A stretch of 64,000 bases of DNA from Bacteroidota bacterium (GCA_029567325.1 JAKQLF010000179.1:1-64000); one strand, 5' to 3'. Positions 52,252 to 61,974 are shown, counted from the stretch's first letter. Notes: generated from the sequence alone by a model not told the origin. Numbers and translations are program-made.

Positions 52252-53253
52252 ATGAAATTTGAAAACAGCAATTTTTTATGGGTATTTCTGATGGTTGCAA
52301 TCATATCTGCAGCTTTATTCTACTGGGTTTATTTTCGAAGAAAACAAATCATTCAACACCAGTTTGGGCTTGATGTTTTCAAACGTCTTATGCCAAATTG
52401 GAATGGCAAATTATGGCCAAAAAATACCACTTACTTTGTATCAGGTCTAAGTCTTATTGCATTTTCTCTGGCTAATCCACAATGGGGAAATCAATCGTCA
52501 AAGGTGAGTGCCAAAGGAGTAGATTTGTACATTGCACTTGATATTTCCAACAGTATGCTGGCCAATGATGTAAGTCCGGATCGTTTGGAAAAAGCTAAGA
52601 AATCATTGAGTGAACTAGTCGATAAATTATCAGGATATAGAATTGGTCTCATCTATTTTGCTGGTGGAGCTTATTTACAAATGCCCCTCAGTGCTGACCT
52701 CAGTGTGGCTAAATTGTTGCTCAAATCAGCAAATCCCAACCAAGCCGGCAATCAAGGTACTGCCATAGCTGAAGCAATCGATATGGCCATTTCCACTTTT
52801 GAGAAAGACAATCAAAACAGCAGGGCGATTTTAGTTGTCACCGATGGTGAGACACATGATGAAGCTTCTCTTACCAGTGCAGAAAAAGCTAAAAGTATGG
52901 GCATTGCGGTATATGCTCTTGGTGTTGGAACTGAGAAAGGAGGGCTTATTCCTTTTGGAAATGGTTATAAACTAGATGAAAATGCCCAACCCGTCAATAC
53001 CGCATTGAATAAAGATTTGGTACGCAATCTTGCTGAATCAGGAGGAGGTAAAGCTTATTTTTTGGATAATCAAAAAATTGGCTTAGACGAATTGGTATCT
53101 GACATCAATAAGACTTCTCAAGAAATAAAAACTACTGAAACATATACCATCAAAGGAAGTTATTTTCAACTTCCTTTAGGATTTGGCTTATTACTTTGTT
53201 TATTTGGTTTCTTATGGCCATTCAATCAAAAAAAGAAAGATGAAGTTATATAA
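52252..53253 (+). CDS. batB: BatB, VWA-domain membrane protein
   Basis: 333 aa from the ATG at 52252; an in-frame extension to 52141 lies within batA. Same architecture as BatA: membrane helices near the N-terminus (FLWVFLMVAIISAALFYWVYF and FVSGLSLIAFSLANPQW), a VWA domain with MIDAS IALDISNSML and TDGETHDEA, and a C-terminal helix (PLGFGLLLCLFGFLWPF). Overlaps the TPR gene by 14 bases. Confidence 0.9.
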   Translation: MKFENSNFLWVFLMVAIISAALFYWVYFRRKQIIQHQFGLDVFKRLMPNWNGKLWPKNTTYFVSGLSLIAFSLANPQWGNQSSKVSAKGVDLYIALDISNSMLANDVSPDRLEKAKKSLSELVDKLSGYRIGLIYFAGGAYLQMPLSADLSVAKLLLKSANPNQAGNQGTAIAEAIDMAISTFEKDNQNSRAILVVTDGETHDEASLTSAEKAKSMGIAVYALGVGTEKGGLIPFGNGYKLDENAQPVNTALNKDLVRNLAESGGGKAYFLDNQKIGLDELVSDINKTSQEIKTTETYTIKGSYFQLPLGFGLLLCLFGFLWPFNQKKKDEVI

Positions 53254-54004
53254 AAAATGGAGTGTATATAGTTTGCTATTCTTGGCAGTCATTTCAGGCA
53301 ATGCCCAAGGTACTACCTGGACCAAAGAAATGGTAGCTGGTAATAAATCGTACAAGGAGGGCAAGTTTGATGAAGCATCCAAACGATATGAAACTGCTTT
53401 GACTGCAAAAAAAGGAAAGGATAAGGCAAGTTACAATTTGGGAAATGCTGAGTATAAACAAGAAAAATACGACGCTGCCATCAATCATTATGAAAGTGCC
53501 TTTGGCCAAAGTACAAACTATGCGGATAAGGCCAGTGCGCTGTTTAATAAGGGGAATGCTTTTTTCCAAAAACAAGATTTTGATGCTGCCATAAAATCTT
53601 ACAAAGACGCTTTGAAGTATGATCCACAAGATAAAGCAACCATTGAAAATCTTGCCAAAGCTAAGCTCAAAAAAAATATGAAGGAACAAGAGCAAAAACA
53701 AAAACAAGATAAAAAGGATAAAAAAGACCAAAAGGATCAACAGGACGAAGAGAAAAAGAAAGATCCTCAAGATCAAAATGAACAAAATAAGGATCAGGAA
53801 AATAAGCAAGATCAACAGAATCAAGAAAATCAAAACAAAGATCAAGGCGAAGAAAAGGAAATTGAAAGTCAACCTCAAAAACAAAATCTCACCCGTGGCG
53901 AATTGGAACGTTTGCTCAAAATGATTGAAAATGAGGAAAAAAATGTACAGAAAAAACTCACCAGGTTTAATGGCAAAAACTCACCTCAAAGTAAGGATTG
54001 GTAA
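53240..54004 (+). CDS. batC: BatC-like TPR protein
   Basis: 254 aa from the ATG at 53240, which begins the signal peptide (YKKWSVYSLLFLAVISGNAQ). TPR repeats follow, about residues 30-145: KSYKEGKFDEASKRYETALT, ASYNLGNAEYKQEKYDAAINHYESAF and ALFNKGNAFFQKQDFDAAIKSYKDALKYDP. The tail (about 155-220) is almost only Gln, Lys, Asp, Glu and Asn, and the end has LTRGELERLLKMIENEEKNVQKKL. BatC proteins are periplasmic partners of BatA and BatB. A weak terminator (CCAGT/ACTGG, 54018-54037, then CGTTTTTTG) follows. Confidence 0.85.
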   Translation: MKLYKKWSVYSLLFLAVISGNAQGTTWTKEMVAGNKSYKEGKFDEASKRYETALTAKKGKDKASYNLGNAEYKQEKYDAAINHYESAFGQSTNYADKASALFNKGNAFFQKQDFDAAIKSYKDALKYDPQDKATIENLAKAKLKKNMKEQEQKQKQDKKDKKDQKDQQDEEKKKDPQDQNEQNKDQENKQDQQNQENQNKDQGEEKEIESQPQKQNLTRGELERLLKMIENEEKNVQKKLTRFNGKNSPQSKDW

Positions 54005-54112
54005 AAGCCAATTTTTACCAGTTTTTTGATTTACTGGCGTTTTTTGATTTCTGATATTGGGCATGGCTAAAAAGTTACCTCCATTTTAAGGAAGTTTTGA
54101 CAAAAGTGGGTC

Positions 54113-54144
54113 TTGTAGATTTTGGTTATTAGTTATTACCTTTG
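54113..54144 (+). promoter_or_regulatory. Internal promoter before the BatD pair
   Basis: TTG (54113-54115), 21 bases, TACCTTTG (54137-54144), 49 bases before the ATG at 54193. The two BatD-like genes may therefore be transcribed separately from batA-C. Confidence 0.6.
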
Positions 54145-54192
54145 TAGCGATTTTTAATGGATATAACAATAAAATTTAAAAGAATAATCAAC

Positions 54193-54699
54193 ATGAATGT
54201 GCGACAGATCATCGTGGGTTTGCTACTTTTTTCAGCCACATATTCTACAGTCCTTGGTCAAGGAAAATTTATGTGTACACTGAGTTCAGATAGCCTTACA
54301 GCTGGAAATTACATCCGCGTAAGTTATTTGATTGAAAATGTAGAAGGCAAATTGGAAATACCTTCTTTCAGTGATTTTGAAGTGGTGAGTGGGCCCAATA
54401 CTTCTAGCCAAATGAGCATGATCAATGGTGTTGTTTCTAAAAGAATGAAATACGATTACATCATTTACATCGATAAACCTGGTGACTTTTACTTAAATTC
54501 TGCTTACTTGGTTTCCAAGGACAAAACTTTTGAAATTCAACCCATAAAAATTGTAGTTGGAGTCAATAAGTCCATCAACACCAAACCATCAATCGATGAG
54601 CAAAGACCCTACTCATCAGTTTTAGAAATTGACGAAAATGGTGAAACCATCAATCAAGGTGACAGCACAAAAAAGAAACGCGTCCTTAAAAGAATATAA
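54193..54699 (+). CDS. Short BatD-like secreted protein
   Basis: 168 aa from the ATG at 54193, which starts the signal peptide (RQIIVGLLLFSATYSTVLGQ); an ATG at 54157 also exists. The mature part matches the first domain of the next gene's BatD: SYLIENVEGKLEIPSFSDFEVVSGPNTSSQMSMINGVVS here versus NFIVEGADLDGLVLPNLDAFEVVGGPMRSSQISIINGSTT there. It lacks the later domains and the membrane helix. Probably a duplicated N-terminal domain kept as a separate protein. Confidence 0.8.
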   Translation: MNVRQIIVGLLLFSATYSTVLGQGKFMCTLSSDSLTAGNYIRVSYLIENVEGKLEIPSFSDFEVVSGPNTSSQMSMINGVVSKRMKYDYIIYIDKPGDFYLNSAYLVSKDKTFEIQPIKIVVGVNKSINTKPSIDEQRPYSSVLEIDENGETINQGDSTKKKRVLKRI

Positions 54700-54711
54700 T
54701 CAAAAACGGTT

Positions 54712-56403
54712 ATGAGGCTCAAGAGCAAAAGTATTAGTTTATTTTTCTTGTTGGTTTTTTCATCTATTTTAGTCGGTCAAAGCATAGTAGTAAAATGCCC
54801 GCAAGAAGTTGCTGTGGGAGAAAGCTTTACCATCAATTTTATTGTGGAAGGAGCCGACCTGGATGGGCTGGTTTTACCAAATCTAGATGCTTTTGAAGTA
54901 GTAGGAGGCCCCATGAGGTCTTCACAAATTTCTATCATCAATGGATCAACAACTCAAATTGCATCCTTGGGTTATCAATTGCTAGCTACCAAAAAAGGCA
55001 GTTTTACCATTGGATCTGCAAGTGTCAACGCCAAAGGAAAAAAGATTGTGAGTAGACCCATCACCATAAAAGTAGGTGGAGGTATCAAAGTTGATCCAAC
55101 TATTACGACTGACAAAGATCTTTTCATCAGAATGGAGCTTTCACCAAAACTTGATCAATATTATGTTGGTCAACAAATTGTTGTCAAATACGTGGTTTAT
55201 TACAATCAAGACATTCAACTCAACCAAATTTTTGATGAACCTTCCTTTGCGCATTTCTTTTCTCAAGACATCAATTCTCAAGACAATGAAAGCGCTACCA
55301 CCCAAATCAATGGGAAAATGTATAATAAAGCCGCAATAAAAATACAGGCGGTTTTTCCTCAAAAAGAAGGTGTTTATGATTTGGGTACTTTCAAAGCAAG
55401 GATTGGCATTTCTAATGGACAGGATGGAGGAGGCATTTTTGCAATCAGAGACTATCGCCCAGTCGTGGTTGAATCAAATGCCTTAAAGTTGACCATAGTA
55501 CCTTTGCCCGCTAATCCGCCCGCATCTTTCACGGGTGCTGTTGGAGATTACTCTTTTTCTGCCAGCATTGATAAAACCACAGTAGCCGAAAAAGAAACAA
55601 TCAAACTGATGGTCAATATTGAAGGAAATGGCGATAGCAAATTGGTTAATGCTCCGAAATTCAGCTTTGATCCAAGTTTGGAGGTCTATGACGCCAATAA
55701 ACTTCATGACAATATTGAATACAATGGCCAATACCAACAGCATTCATCCAATTACGAGTATTTTGTCATCCCAGGAAAAGTCGGAAAATATACTCTCATT
55801 CCTGAATTTTCATATTTCAATCCTGAATCTCAGAAATATGTGACCATAAAAGGTGATGAAATGCCTGTCAATGTAGTTGCTTCGGCGGCTGATATAAATG
55901 ATGCCGATGCTTCTTTGCCCTCTAATGGACAACGCAATTTGCAAGGCAGCAATCTCCCCTCTTGGATCTATGGCATGATAGGTGCCGCCATATTTGGTGG
56001 TCTTGGTTACCTGATATGGTTGTTTTTTATTAAAAAGAGCAATGAAGCTTCCAAAACAGCCACAGGAAAAGTTCAAGGGAAATGGAATAAGACTACTGGT
56101 CAAAAAAATCAATTGTCATCAATAAACTCAGGATTTCCATCAACAAGTCATCCTGAATTCTATAAAGAATTGCAGAATTACCTTTTTCTAAGCATTTCAA
56201 AAAACTTTCATCTATCCAATGCTTCTCCTACAATCCCATATATTGTAAACGCTATAAAGGGTGAAAAGGGTGAAGAAGCGGCCTTGGCATTCAAAAATTT
56301 GTTTTTAAGTATCGAAGAAGGCATATATGGCGGAAAAAATAATATTTCAGAAAAAGAAGAATTCCTGTCAAAAGCCCAAAACTTGTTAGAAAAACACTTT
56401 TAA
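54712..56403 (+). CDS. batD: BatD, aerotolerance-locus membrane protein
   Basis: 563 aa. Signal peptide (SISLFFLLVFSSILVGQ), several Ig-like beta domains (about 25-410; first with FEVVGGPMRSSQISIING), one membrane helix at about 418-438 (WIYGMIGAAIFGGLGYLIWLFF) and a cytoplasmic helical tail (FYKELQNYLFLSISKNFHL). This is the standard BatD architecture. It follows the short paralogue by 12 bases. Last gene of the Bat series. Confidence 0.9.
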   Translation: MRLKSKSISLFFLLVFSSILVGQSIVVKCPQEVAVGESFTINFIVEGADLDGLVLPNLDAFEVVGGPMRSSQISIINGSTTQIASLGYQLLATKKGSFTIGSASVNAKGKKIVSRPITIKVGGGIKVDPTITTDKDLFIRMELSPKLDQYYVGQQIVVKYVVYYNQDIQLNQIFDEPSFAHFFSQDINSQDNESATTQINGKMYNKAAIKIQAVFPQKEGVYDLGTFKARIGISNGQDGGGIFAIRDYRPVVVESNALKLTIVPLPANPPASFTGAVGDYSFSASIDKTTVAEKETIKLMVNIEGNGDSKLVNAPKFSFDPSLEVYDANKLHDNIEYNGQYQQHSSNYEYFVIPGKVGKYTLIPEFSYFNPESQKYVTIKGDEMPVNVVASAADINDADASLPSNGQRNLQGSNLPSWIYGMIGAAIFGGLGYLIWLFFIKKSNEASKTATGKVQGKWNKTTGQKNQLSSINSGFPSTSHPEFYKELQNYLFLSISKNFHLSNASPTIPYIVNAIKGEKGEEAALAFKNLFLSIEEGIYGGKNNISEKEEFLSKAQNLLEKHF

Positions 56404-56614
56404 GTTGCCAAAATTCAGGGTTTAACCTTAGGTAAATGGTAGGATATTCATATTTATTTTTTTAATACGTTCCAGTATTAATCAGAATTTCCAAAAATCA
56501 TTAAATTTAATACCTGAATATCAACCAATTAAACATTACATATATTCATATGTTACAAAGGCAAAATATTGTACTTGTTTTAAGATTCTAAAACAGCGAT
56601 ACTTGTATTATCAA

Positions 56615-56730
56615 TCTGATTTAAAGGTCTGGTTAAAGAATCAGACAGAATTGATAGATATGTTCATGGGATTATAAACTCAATAATTGGCAGTTGGATA
56701 ACTGAATTTTACTGCCAATTATCGGGTTTT
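56615..56730 (+). ncRNA. Possible small RNA with terminator (unit 1)
   Basis: In the gene-free stretch 56404-56973. TCTGATT/AATCAGA (56615-56621 with 56639-56645) forms a first stem. A 19-base-plus repeat (GATATGTTCATGGGATTAT, 56657-56675, extending to 56677) follows. Then a strong 12-bp stem ATAATTGGCAGT/ACTGCCAATTAT (56683-56694 with 56711-56722) precedes CGGG and six T. It is 280 bases after batD, too far to be a simple batD terminator. The 5' end is unknown. Confidence 0.35.
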
Positions 56731-56794
56731 TTAAACTTGGAGTTGAGTAGTGTTTTAAATATAGAGCCGATTTAGGGCTCCAACATTTCAATGA

Positions 56795-56855
56795 GATATG
56801 TTCATGGGATTATAATTTTTTAAGAATGGCTTCTGGGGGGGAGCCATTTTTTTTT
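56795..56855 (+). ncRNA. Second repeat-plus-terminator unit
   Basis: The same 21-base repeat recurs at 56795-56815, 138 bases after the first. It is followed by AATGGCT/AGCCATT (56825-56831 with 56842-56848) and a run of nine T. A further hairpin GAGCC/GGCTC lies before it at 56764-56780. Either a second small RNA or a tandem terminator. Confidence 0.35.
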
Positions 56856-56973
56856 GCCCTATACCCAACATACTCGATTGGAGTAACAAATAGTCCTATC
56901 CAAAAGCTTTAAAAATCTTTAAGAGCATTCCTAGAAACTCAAATAAATACTCAGTTCTTTAACTTCCTAGAAT

Positions 56974-59166
56974 TTAATTCTTTTTGGTTTCAAAAGATAA
57001 AACATCAAACTCTAGTTGCCTTAAGGATAAATCTGCGTCTCGCAACTTTACCCTCACTTGATGTCCCATGGCTATTTCGTGGCCCGAGTGTTTGGATATT
57101 GCCTTCATTCTGCTTGCAGCCAAAACATAATTTTCTGGAAGATTTTTGAACTGGACCAAACCTTCTGCTTTACTTTCCAACAATTCTACGAAGAATCCTT
57201 TTTCAATCATTCCAGAAATCACTGCATCAAATTCTTGACCAATCTTATCCATCATAAACTCTACTTGTTTATATTTCAAAGATTCCCGCTCAGCATCCAT
57301 GGCTTTGCGTTCTTGTCTTGAAATGTGTTTACACTTCGTTTCCAAGATTTCTCTATCTACTCTGTAAGTCCTTTCGTTTAGGTTTTCATATAGTATTCGA
57401 TGAGCAAGAACGTCGCTATATCTTCTGATAGGAGATGTAAAGTGGCTATAATATTCAAATGCAAGACCATAGTGTCCTATGTTATTGCTGGTATACTCTG
57501 CTTTAGCCATTGTTCTGATTGCCAATGGCTCCAATACTTTCAGCAATTCATTTTGCTCACTAGCTTTGGCCAATTCGTTAAATGATTTTGCAATGTTGGC
57601 AGGCTTGTCCAATTTCATTTGAAAACCCAGTTCTTTGGCAAATAATGCGAAATCAGTCAATCTGTCGATGTCTGGTTGATCGTGCACTCTATAGATGTAA
57701 GGAATTTCTGGGCTGCTCTTTTTAGCCATAAAATAAGCTACTTCTTTATTGGCCAATAACATAAAATCTTCAATGAGCATATTGGCGTCCTTGCGTTCTT
57801 TTACATAAATGCCAATTGGCTTTTTATTTTCATCCAGCTTAAATCTTATTTCATCGCTTTCAAAATTGATACTGCCATTTTTAAATCTATCCTTTCTGAG
57901 TTTATGAGCAATTTCATTTACTTTTCGTAAAATATCTGCTAGGTCGCCTTCGCCACTATCCAATCGTTCTTGAGCCTCTTCATATGAAAATCTCCTTTTT
58001 GAATGGATAATGGTTTTTCCAATCCACTTACTGGTTATTTTATGTTTGAGATCAAAAGTAAAGACGGCAGAAAAAGTGTATTTATCTTCGTTGGCATTGA
58101 GCGAACAAAGGTCGTTGCTGAGTTTTTCTGGTAGCATTGGCAAAACTCTATCAACCAAGTAAACCGAAGTAGAACGCAAAAGCGCTTCTTTGTCCAAAGC
58201 AGAATTCTCCTTTAAAAAATGGGTAACATCTGCGATGTGTACACCAATTTCTGTTTCATTGGTTTCTTCTATAAATCGGTAAGAAATAGCATCATCAAAA
58301 TCTTTAGCGTCTGCGGGATCAATGGTAAAAGTGAGCACGTCTCTAAAGTCTCGGCGGATAGATTCTTCAAATGAAGTGATGCGCCCTTCCATGGTCATTG
58401 CTTCTCTCAGTGCCTCTTCTGGAAAATCTAACTCAAAACCATTGCTGATGAGAATGGATTGCATAGCTACTTCATTGAGATCCGCTTCCGACAAGATTTC
58501 TCTTACTTTGCCCCAAACAGATTTGCTATGTTCAGATCCCCAACTGATGATGTCTGCCACTACCCTATTTCCATCTTCTGCGCCGTTGAGGTCTTTCAGT
58601 TTGACCAATACTTCTGGAAATTGATTGACAAGTTCGGGTAGGATTATACCATATTGGTTGAAAATCTTTAACGTTCCAACAGTTTTTGACAAAGCTCTTT
58701 TGACTATTTCGACTACTTTGCCTTCGGGTTTTCTTTTGGACTTCATTTTCGGAACTTCAACTTTAACGATGTCCTTGTTCATTGCGCCTTTTAAGAAATT
58801 CTCAGGCACATAAACATCCTGCTCCTCACCATCCACGACAATATAAGCAGCACCAGACCTAGTCATGTCAACTCTTCCAGTCACATAAGTTTTTGGATAA
58901 GCCTCAGTGGTAGCCTCCACTGTATTGCTTTTATTCCATTGGTATTTATCACCTCCTGTATTGACAATGAGGCCTTCATGTGCTAAACGCACAAGTATTT
59001 CAATGACAGTTTCTTTGTCTTTGTCAATTCTCAACTTATCCATTACTTGCTTGGCATTGTATCTCTTTCTTGGAGTTGCAGCGAAATGTTTGAGTAAAGC
59101 ACTGGTTATTTGGGACACTGACCATGAAGATCTTCGGTTTCCTTTTCGGTGGGTATGTTTTGCCAT
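56974..59166 (-). CDS. rnr: Ribonuclease R
   Basis: 730 aa, the usual size. 3'-5' exoribonuclease able to degrade structured RNA. N-terminal winged helix (SVSQITSALLKHFAATPRKR), cold-shock domains (about 90-230), the RNB catalytic domain with TIDPADAKDFDDAISYRF (active-site Asp cluster) and IGVHIADVTHFL, then HYGLAFEYYSHFTSPIRRYSDVLAHRIL and a C-terminal S1 domain (FDAVISGMIEKGFFVELLESKAEGLVQF). Stands alone on the reverse strand. Confidence 0.96.
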   Translation of the reverse strand: MAKHTHRKGNRRSSWSVSQITSALLKHFAATPRKRYNAKQVMDKLRIDKDKETVIEILVRLAHEGLIVNTGGDKYQWNKSNTVEATTEAYPKTYVTGRVDMTRSGAAYIVVDGEEQDVYVPENFLKGAMNKDIVKVEVPKMKSKRKPEGKVVEIVKRALSKTVGTLKIFNQYGIILPELVNQFPEVLVKLKDLNGAEDGNRVVADIISWGSEHSKSVWGKVREILSEADLNEVAMQSILISNGFELDFPEEALREAMTMEGRITSFEESIRRDFRDVLTFTIDPADAKDFDDAISYRFIEETNETEIGVHIADVTHFLKENSALDKEALLRSTSVYLVDRVLPMLPEKLSNDLCSLNANEDKYTFSAVFTFDLKHKITSKWIGKTIIHSKRRFSYEEAQERLDSGEGDLADILRKVNEIAHKLRKDRFKNGSINFESDEIRFKLDENKKPIGIYVKERKDANMLIEDFMLLANKEVAYFMAKKSSPEIPYIYRVHDQPDIDRLTDFALFAKELGFQMKLDKPANIAKSFNELAKASEQNELLKVLEPLAIRTMAKAEYTSNNIGHYGLAFEYYSHFTSPIRRYSDVLAHRILYENLNERTYRVDREILETKCKHISRQERKAMDAERESLKYKQVEFMMDKIGQEFDAVISGMIEKGFFVELLESKAEGLVQFKNLPENYVLAASRMKAISKHSGHEIAMGHQVRVKLRDADLSLRQLEFDVLSFETKKN

Positions 59167-59478
59167 AATTATTAATTAAAATTCAAAGGTTGGGTTCAAA
59201 GGGCTTATTTGATTTGAATGCTTTGTGTTTTATAAAATGTAAGATCAAACGCTCTAGACTTTCTATTGCTAATATAATCAATTTGATTTGTAAGAACCTG
59301 TAGACATGATAAAAAGCTTTTATCAGGACGAGATACTGTCATAATGTCTGATGTAAATTTATTTTTATGTCTTTTTGTCATGGAGAGCGGCCCGATTCTG
59401 AAATGTTGTCGCTAATAATGCTGATGGTATTTAATTTGATCTATATGTTTTATCTTTTTAAAACTTAAAACAAAGACA
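59167..59478. other. Gap between rnr and the Hsp20 genes
   Basis: 312 bases separating the divergent rnr and Hsp20 genes. It should hold both promoters. I see no exact TAnnTTTG box with a partner, no CIRCE-type heat-shock operator, and no convincing ORF or RNA structure. Confidence 0.4.
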
Positions 59479-59886
59479 ATGTATTATTCAGCGCATAGAT
59501 CAACACCATTCAACAACTTGTTTAAGCCGGTTATGGATGAAATATTTAGTGAAATCAACAAATTTGAACACAACATCGGTAAACCTGCAGCCAACATCGT
59601 TGATAATAATGTTAACTACGAAATCCACTTATTTGTTCCTGGTTATGAAAAATCAGACTTCAATATCTCCTTGAAAGAAGGTAAAATAACCTTGGCTTCA
59701 GAAAAGCAATCCACAAATGAAGGATTTAAAGTTTCAGAATTTAAAATCACACCTTTCGCAAGAACATTTACTATTCCACAAGACGTAGACGTAAGTGATA
59801 TAAAGGCTTCGTATGATAATGGAATTTTAAAAGTTGCCTTCCAAAAAGCACAAGAGACTCAAGCCAGAACCATAGAAATAATCTAA
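59479..59886 (+). CDS. Small heat-shock protein, Hsp20 family (copy 1)
   Basis: 135 aa. Alpha-crystallin domain at about residues 38-125: KPAANIVDNNVNYEIHLFVPGYEKSDFNISLKEGKITLASEK and the end SDIKASYDNGILKVAFQK (family A-x-x-x-n-G-v-L motif). ATP-independent holdase for unfolding proteins. 26 bases before a second Hsp20 gene; the two are probably co-transcribed. Confidence 0.93.
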   Translation: MYYSAHRSTPFNNLFKPVMDEIFSEINKFEHNIGKPAANIVDNNVNYEIHLFVPGYEKSDFNISLKEGKITLASEKQSTNEGFKVSEFKITPFARTFTIPQDVDVSDIKASYDNGILKVAFQKAQETQARTIEII

Positions 59887-59912
59887 TTCATTAACTAATA
59901 AATATTTTAAAA

Positions 59913-60326
59913 ATGAGAAATAACGTTTTTTTCCCAACAACATTTGACAAAGCATTTACTCGTCACCCAAAAAGGTATGATTGGAATCAATTTGTCCAAA
60001 ACCCATCTGTAAATATTTCAGAATCTGATGAGCAATTTTTAATTGAATTGGCCGCACCTGGTTTATCCAAGGAAGATTTTGAATTGAAAATTGAAAAAGA
60101 TTTGTTGACAGTGTCTTCCAAAAAAGAAGAAACTACAGAAGAAAAGGATGGTAAATTTACCAGAAGAGAGTTCAATTTTGCTTCTTTCACCAGGTCTTTC
60201 CACTTACCAGAAGTAGTGGACAGCAATGCCATCAAAGCCAGCTATACAGACGGGATTTTGAAAATTCAGCTTCCAAAAAATGTAGAGTTGATAAAAAATA
60301 AAGTAAAAACTATAGAAATAGCATAA
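59913..60326 (+). CDS. Small heat-shock protein, Hsp20 family (copy 2)
   Basis: 137 aa. Alpha-crystallin domain: NPSVNISESDEQFLIELAAPGLSKEDFELKIEKDLLTVSSKKEE, FNFASFTRSFHLPEVVDSNAIKASYTDGILKIQLPK. Contains a second basic insert and an FxxR-type N-terminus typical of the family. Diverged from copy 1, so an old duplication. A clear terminator follows. Confidence 0.94.
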   Translation: MRNNVFFPTTFDKAFTRHPKRYDWNQFVQNPSVNISESDEQFLIELAAPGLSKEDFELKIEKDLLTVSSKKEETTEEKDGKFTRREFNFASFTRSFHLPEVVDSNAIKASYTDGILKIQLPKNVELIKNKVKTIEIA

Positions 60327-60382
60327 GCTATTGATAAATGATTACAACATCGTAGGGATTGTAATCGAGTGTTTGGGATGAG

Positions 60383-60425
60383 GGTGTACCACGTCAAAGG
60401 ATATGGTACACCTTTATTATTTTTT
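60383..60425 (+). terminator. Terminator of the Hsp20 pair
   Basis: Perfect 9-bp stem GGTGTACCA/TGGTACACC (60383-60391 with 60404-60412), then TTTATTATTTTTT. It runs into the stop codon of the convergent rng gene. Confidence 0.8.
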
Positions 60426-61974
60426 AATCCAATCGAATTTCGTCTCCATCTCGGTCAAAAAACCGGTATGCAAAAATGTCAAGATCCATGTCTTCGCTCA
60501 GCTTTATCCACTTTCTATACTTCAAAAACCATTTTATCTGTATGCTTTTAAAGCCTGTTGTAAGATAGGCCCTAAGGAATGGATGTGCAACTATAGACAA
60601 TTTGGCATTTGGTCTGTTTTGCAAGATAAATTCCAAATCCCGAACTATGTTGTCAACGGCTAAAATTGCTGGTACTGATTTGCCGGTGCCTTGACATGTT
60701 GCACAAACCTCCTGTGTATCTATGTTGACAGCTGGCCTTACCCTTTGTCGGGTGATTTGCATCAACCCAAATTTACTGAGCGGTAAAATGGTGTGTTGTG
60801 CTCTGTCGTTTTTCATGAATTCTTTCATGATCCTGAAAAGCTCAACCTTACTGTCATTGTTTCTCATATCTATGAAATCAATCACAATAAGTCCACCAAT
60901 ATCTCTAAGTCGCAATTGCCTGGCAATCTCTTCACCTGCTTCTGCATTGACAAGCAAAGAAGCATCTTCCTGATCTCTCTTGAGCGCTTTGGGACCACTA
61001 TTGACGTCAATAACGTGCATTGCCTCTGTCGGTTCTATGACAATGTACGCACCACTTGGCATCGTAGAAGTTTTACCAAAAGAAGACTTTACTTGTCGGC
61101 TCACTTCAAATTGATCAAAAATGGGTTTACTACCTTTGTACATTTGTACAATTCCGATTTTGTCTGGAGCGACACTTTTCATAAAGTCACGAACGCCATC
61201 GTAAATTTCCTTACTATTCACAGTAATCTTTGTGAAATTTTCACTGAGGATGTCTCTGAGAATAGATTGCGTTTTATCAATTTCGCTCAACAATTTACCC
61301 GGCTCGGTAGCAACCCGAAGTTCAGTATAAATTTTCTCCCATTTTTCAGAAAGTTCTCTTATCTCCGTATGTAAATCCGCTACTTTTTTCCCTTCAGCTG
61401 CGGTCCTTACTATGGCTCCAAAGCCTTTTGGTTTGATACTTTCAACCAACACTTTGAGTCTTTTACGCTCTTCGGCGCTTCCTATTTTTTTGGAAACAGC
61501 AACAGTATCAGAAAATGGAGCCAACACCAAATACCTTCCAGGTAAAGTAATTTCACAACTAAGTCTTGGTCCCTTGGTAGAAATAGGCTCTTTCAAAACT
61601 TGAACAAGTACCATTTCATTTTTTCCAAAGACATTATCGATCTTCCCATTTTTGGGATTATCACCTTCACGCTCAAAATTGTCTAGGAGATGGGTATTGT
61701 ATTTTTTCTTAAGAATGTCATTGGTATACTTTGACAATGACTTGATCTGAGGACCCAGATCGGTGTAATGTAAAAAAGCATCTTTCCTGCTGCCAATATC
61801 CATAAATGCAGCATTCAGACTGGGCATTGTCTTTTTTATTTGCCCCAAAAAAATATCTCCAACAGAAAAACTTACACTAGTTTTTTGACGATGAAGCTCT
61901 ACCAGCTTACCGTTTTCCAACAATGCTATTTCTACTTCTGTAGGAGAAGAATTAATGACTAATTCTTTTTCCAC
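60424..61974 (-). CDS. rng: Ribonuclease G (RNase E/G family)
   Basis: 516 aa, the RNase G size without the long RNase E scaffold tail. S1 domain near residues 35-110 (VGDIFLGQIKKTMPSLNAAFMDIGSRKDAFLHY), then the catalytic DNase-I-like part with PSGAYIVIEPTEAMHVIDVNSG and GGLIVIDFIDMRN (metal Asp residues). The zinc-link is CATCQGTGKS, the family C-P-x-C type in a C-x-x-C form. Endoribonuclease for rRNA and mRNA processing. In Bacteroidota it is often near HU genes, as here. Confidence 0.94.
   Translation of the reverse strand: MEKELVINSSPTEVEIALLENGKLVELHRQKTSVSFSVGDIFLGQIKKTMPSLNAAFMDIGSRKDAFLHYTDLGPQIKSLSKYTNDILKKKYNTHLLDNFEREGDNPKNGKIDNVFGKNEMVLVQVLKEPISTKGPRLSCEITLPGRYLVLAPFSDTVAVSKKIGSAEERKRLKVLVESIKPKGFGAIVRTAAEGKKVADLHTEIRELSEKWEKIYTELRVATEPGKLLSEIDKTQSILRDILSENFTKITVNSKEIYDGVRDFMKSVAPDKIGIVQMYKGSKPIFDQFEVSRQVKSSFGKTSTMPSGAYIVIEPTEAMHVIDVNSGPKALKRDQEDASLLVNAEAGEEIARQLRLRDIGGLIVIDFIDMRNNDSKVELFRIMKEFMKNDRAQHTILPLSKFGLMQITRQRVRPAVNIDTQEVCATCQGTGKSVPAILAVDNIVRDLEFILQNRPNAKLSIVAHPFLRAYLTTGFKSIQIKWFLKYRKWIKLSEDMDLDIFAYRFFDRDGDEIRLD

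Noticed and set aside
53294-53884. 196-aa reverse ORF with a long Phe/Leu/Ile run
   Set aside because: It is the complement of the Lys/Gln/Asp-rich tail of BatC (low complexity).
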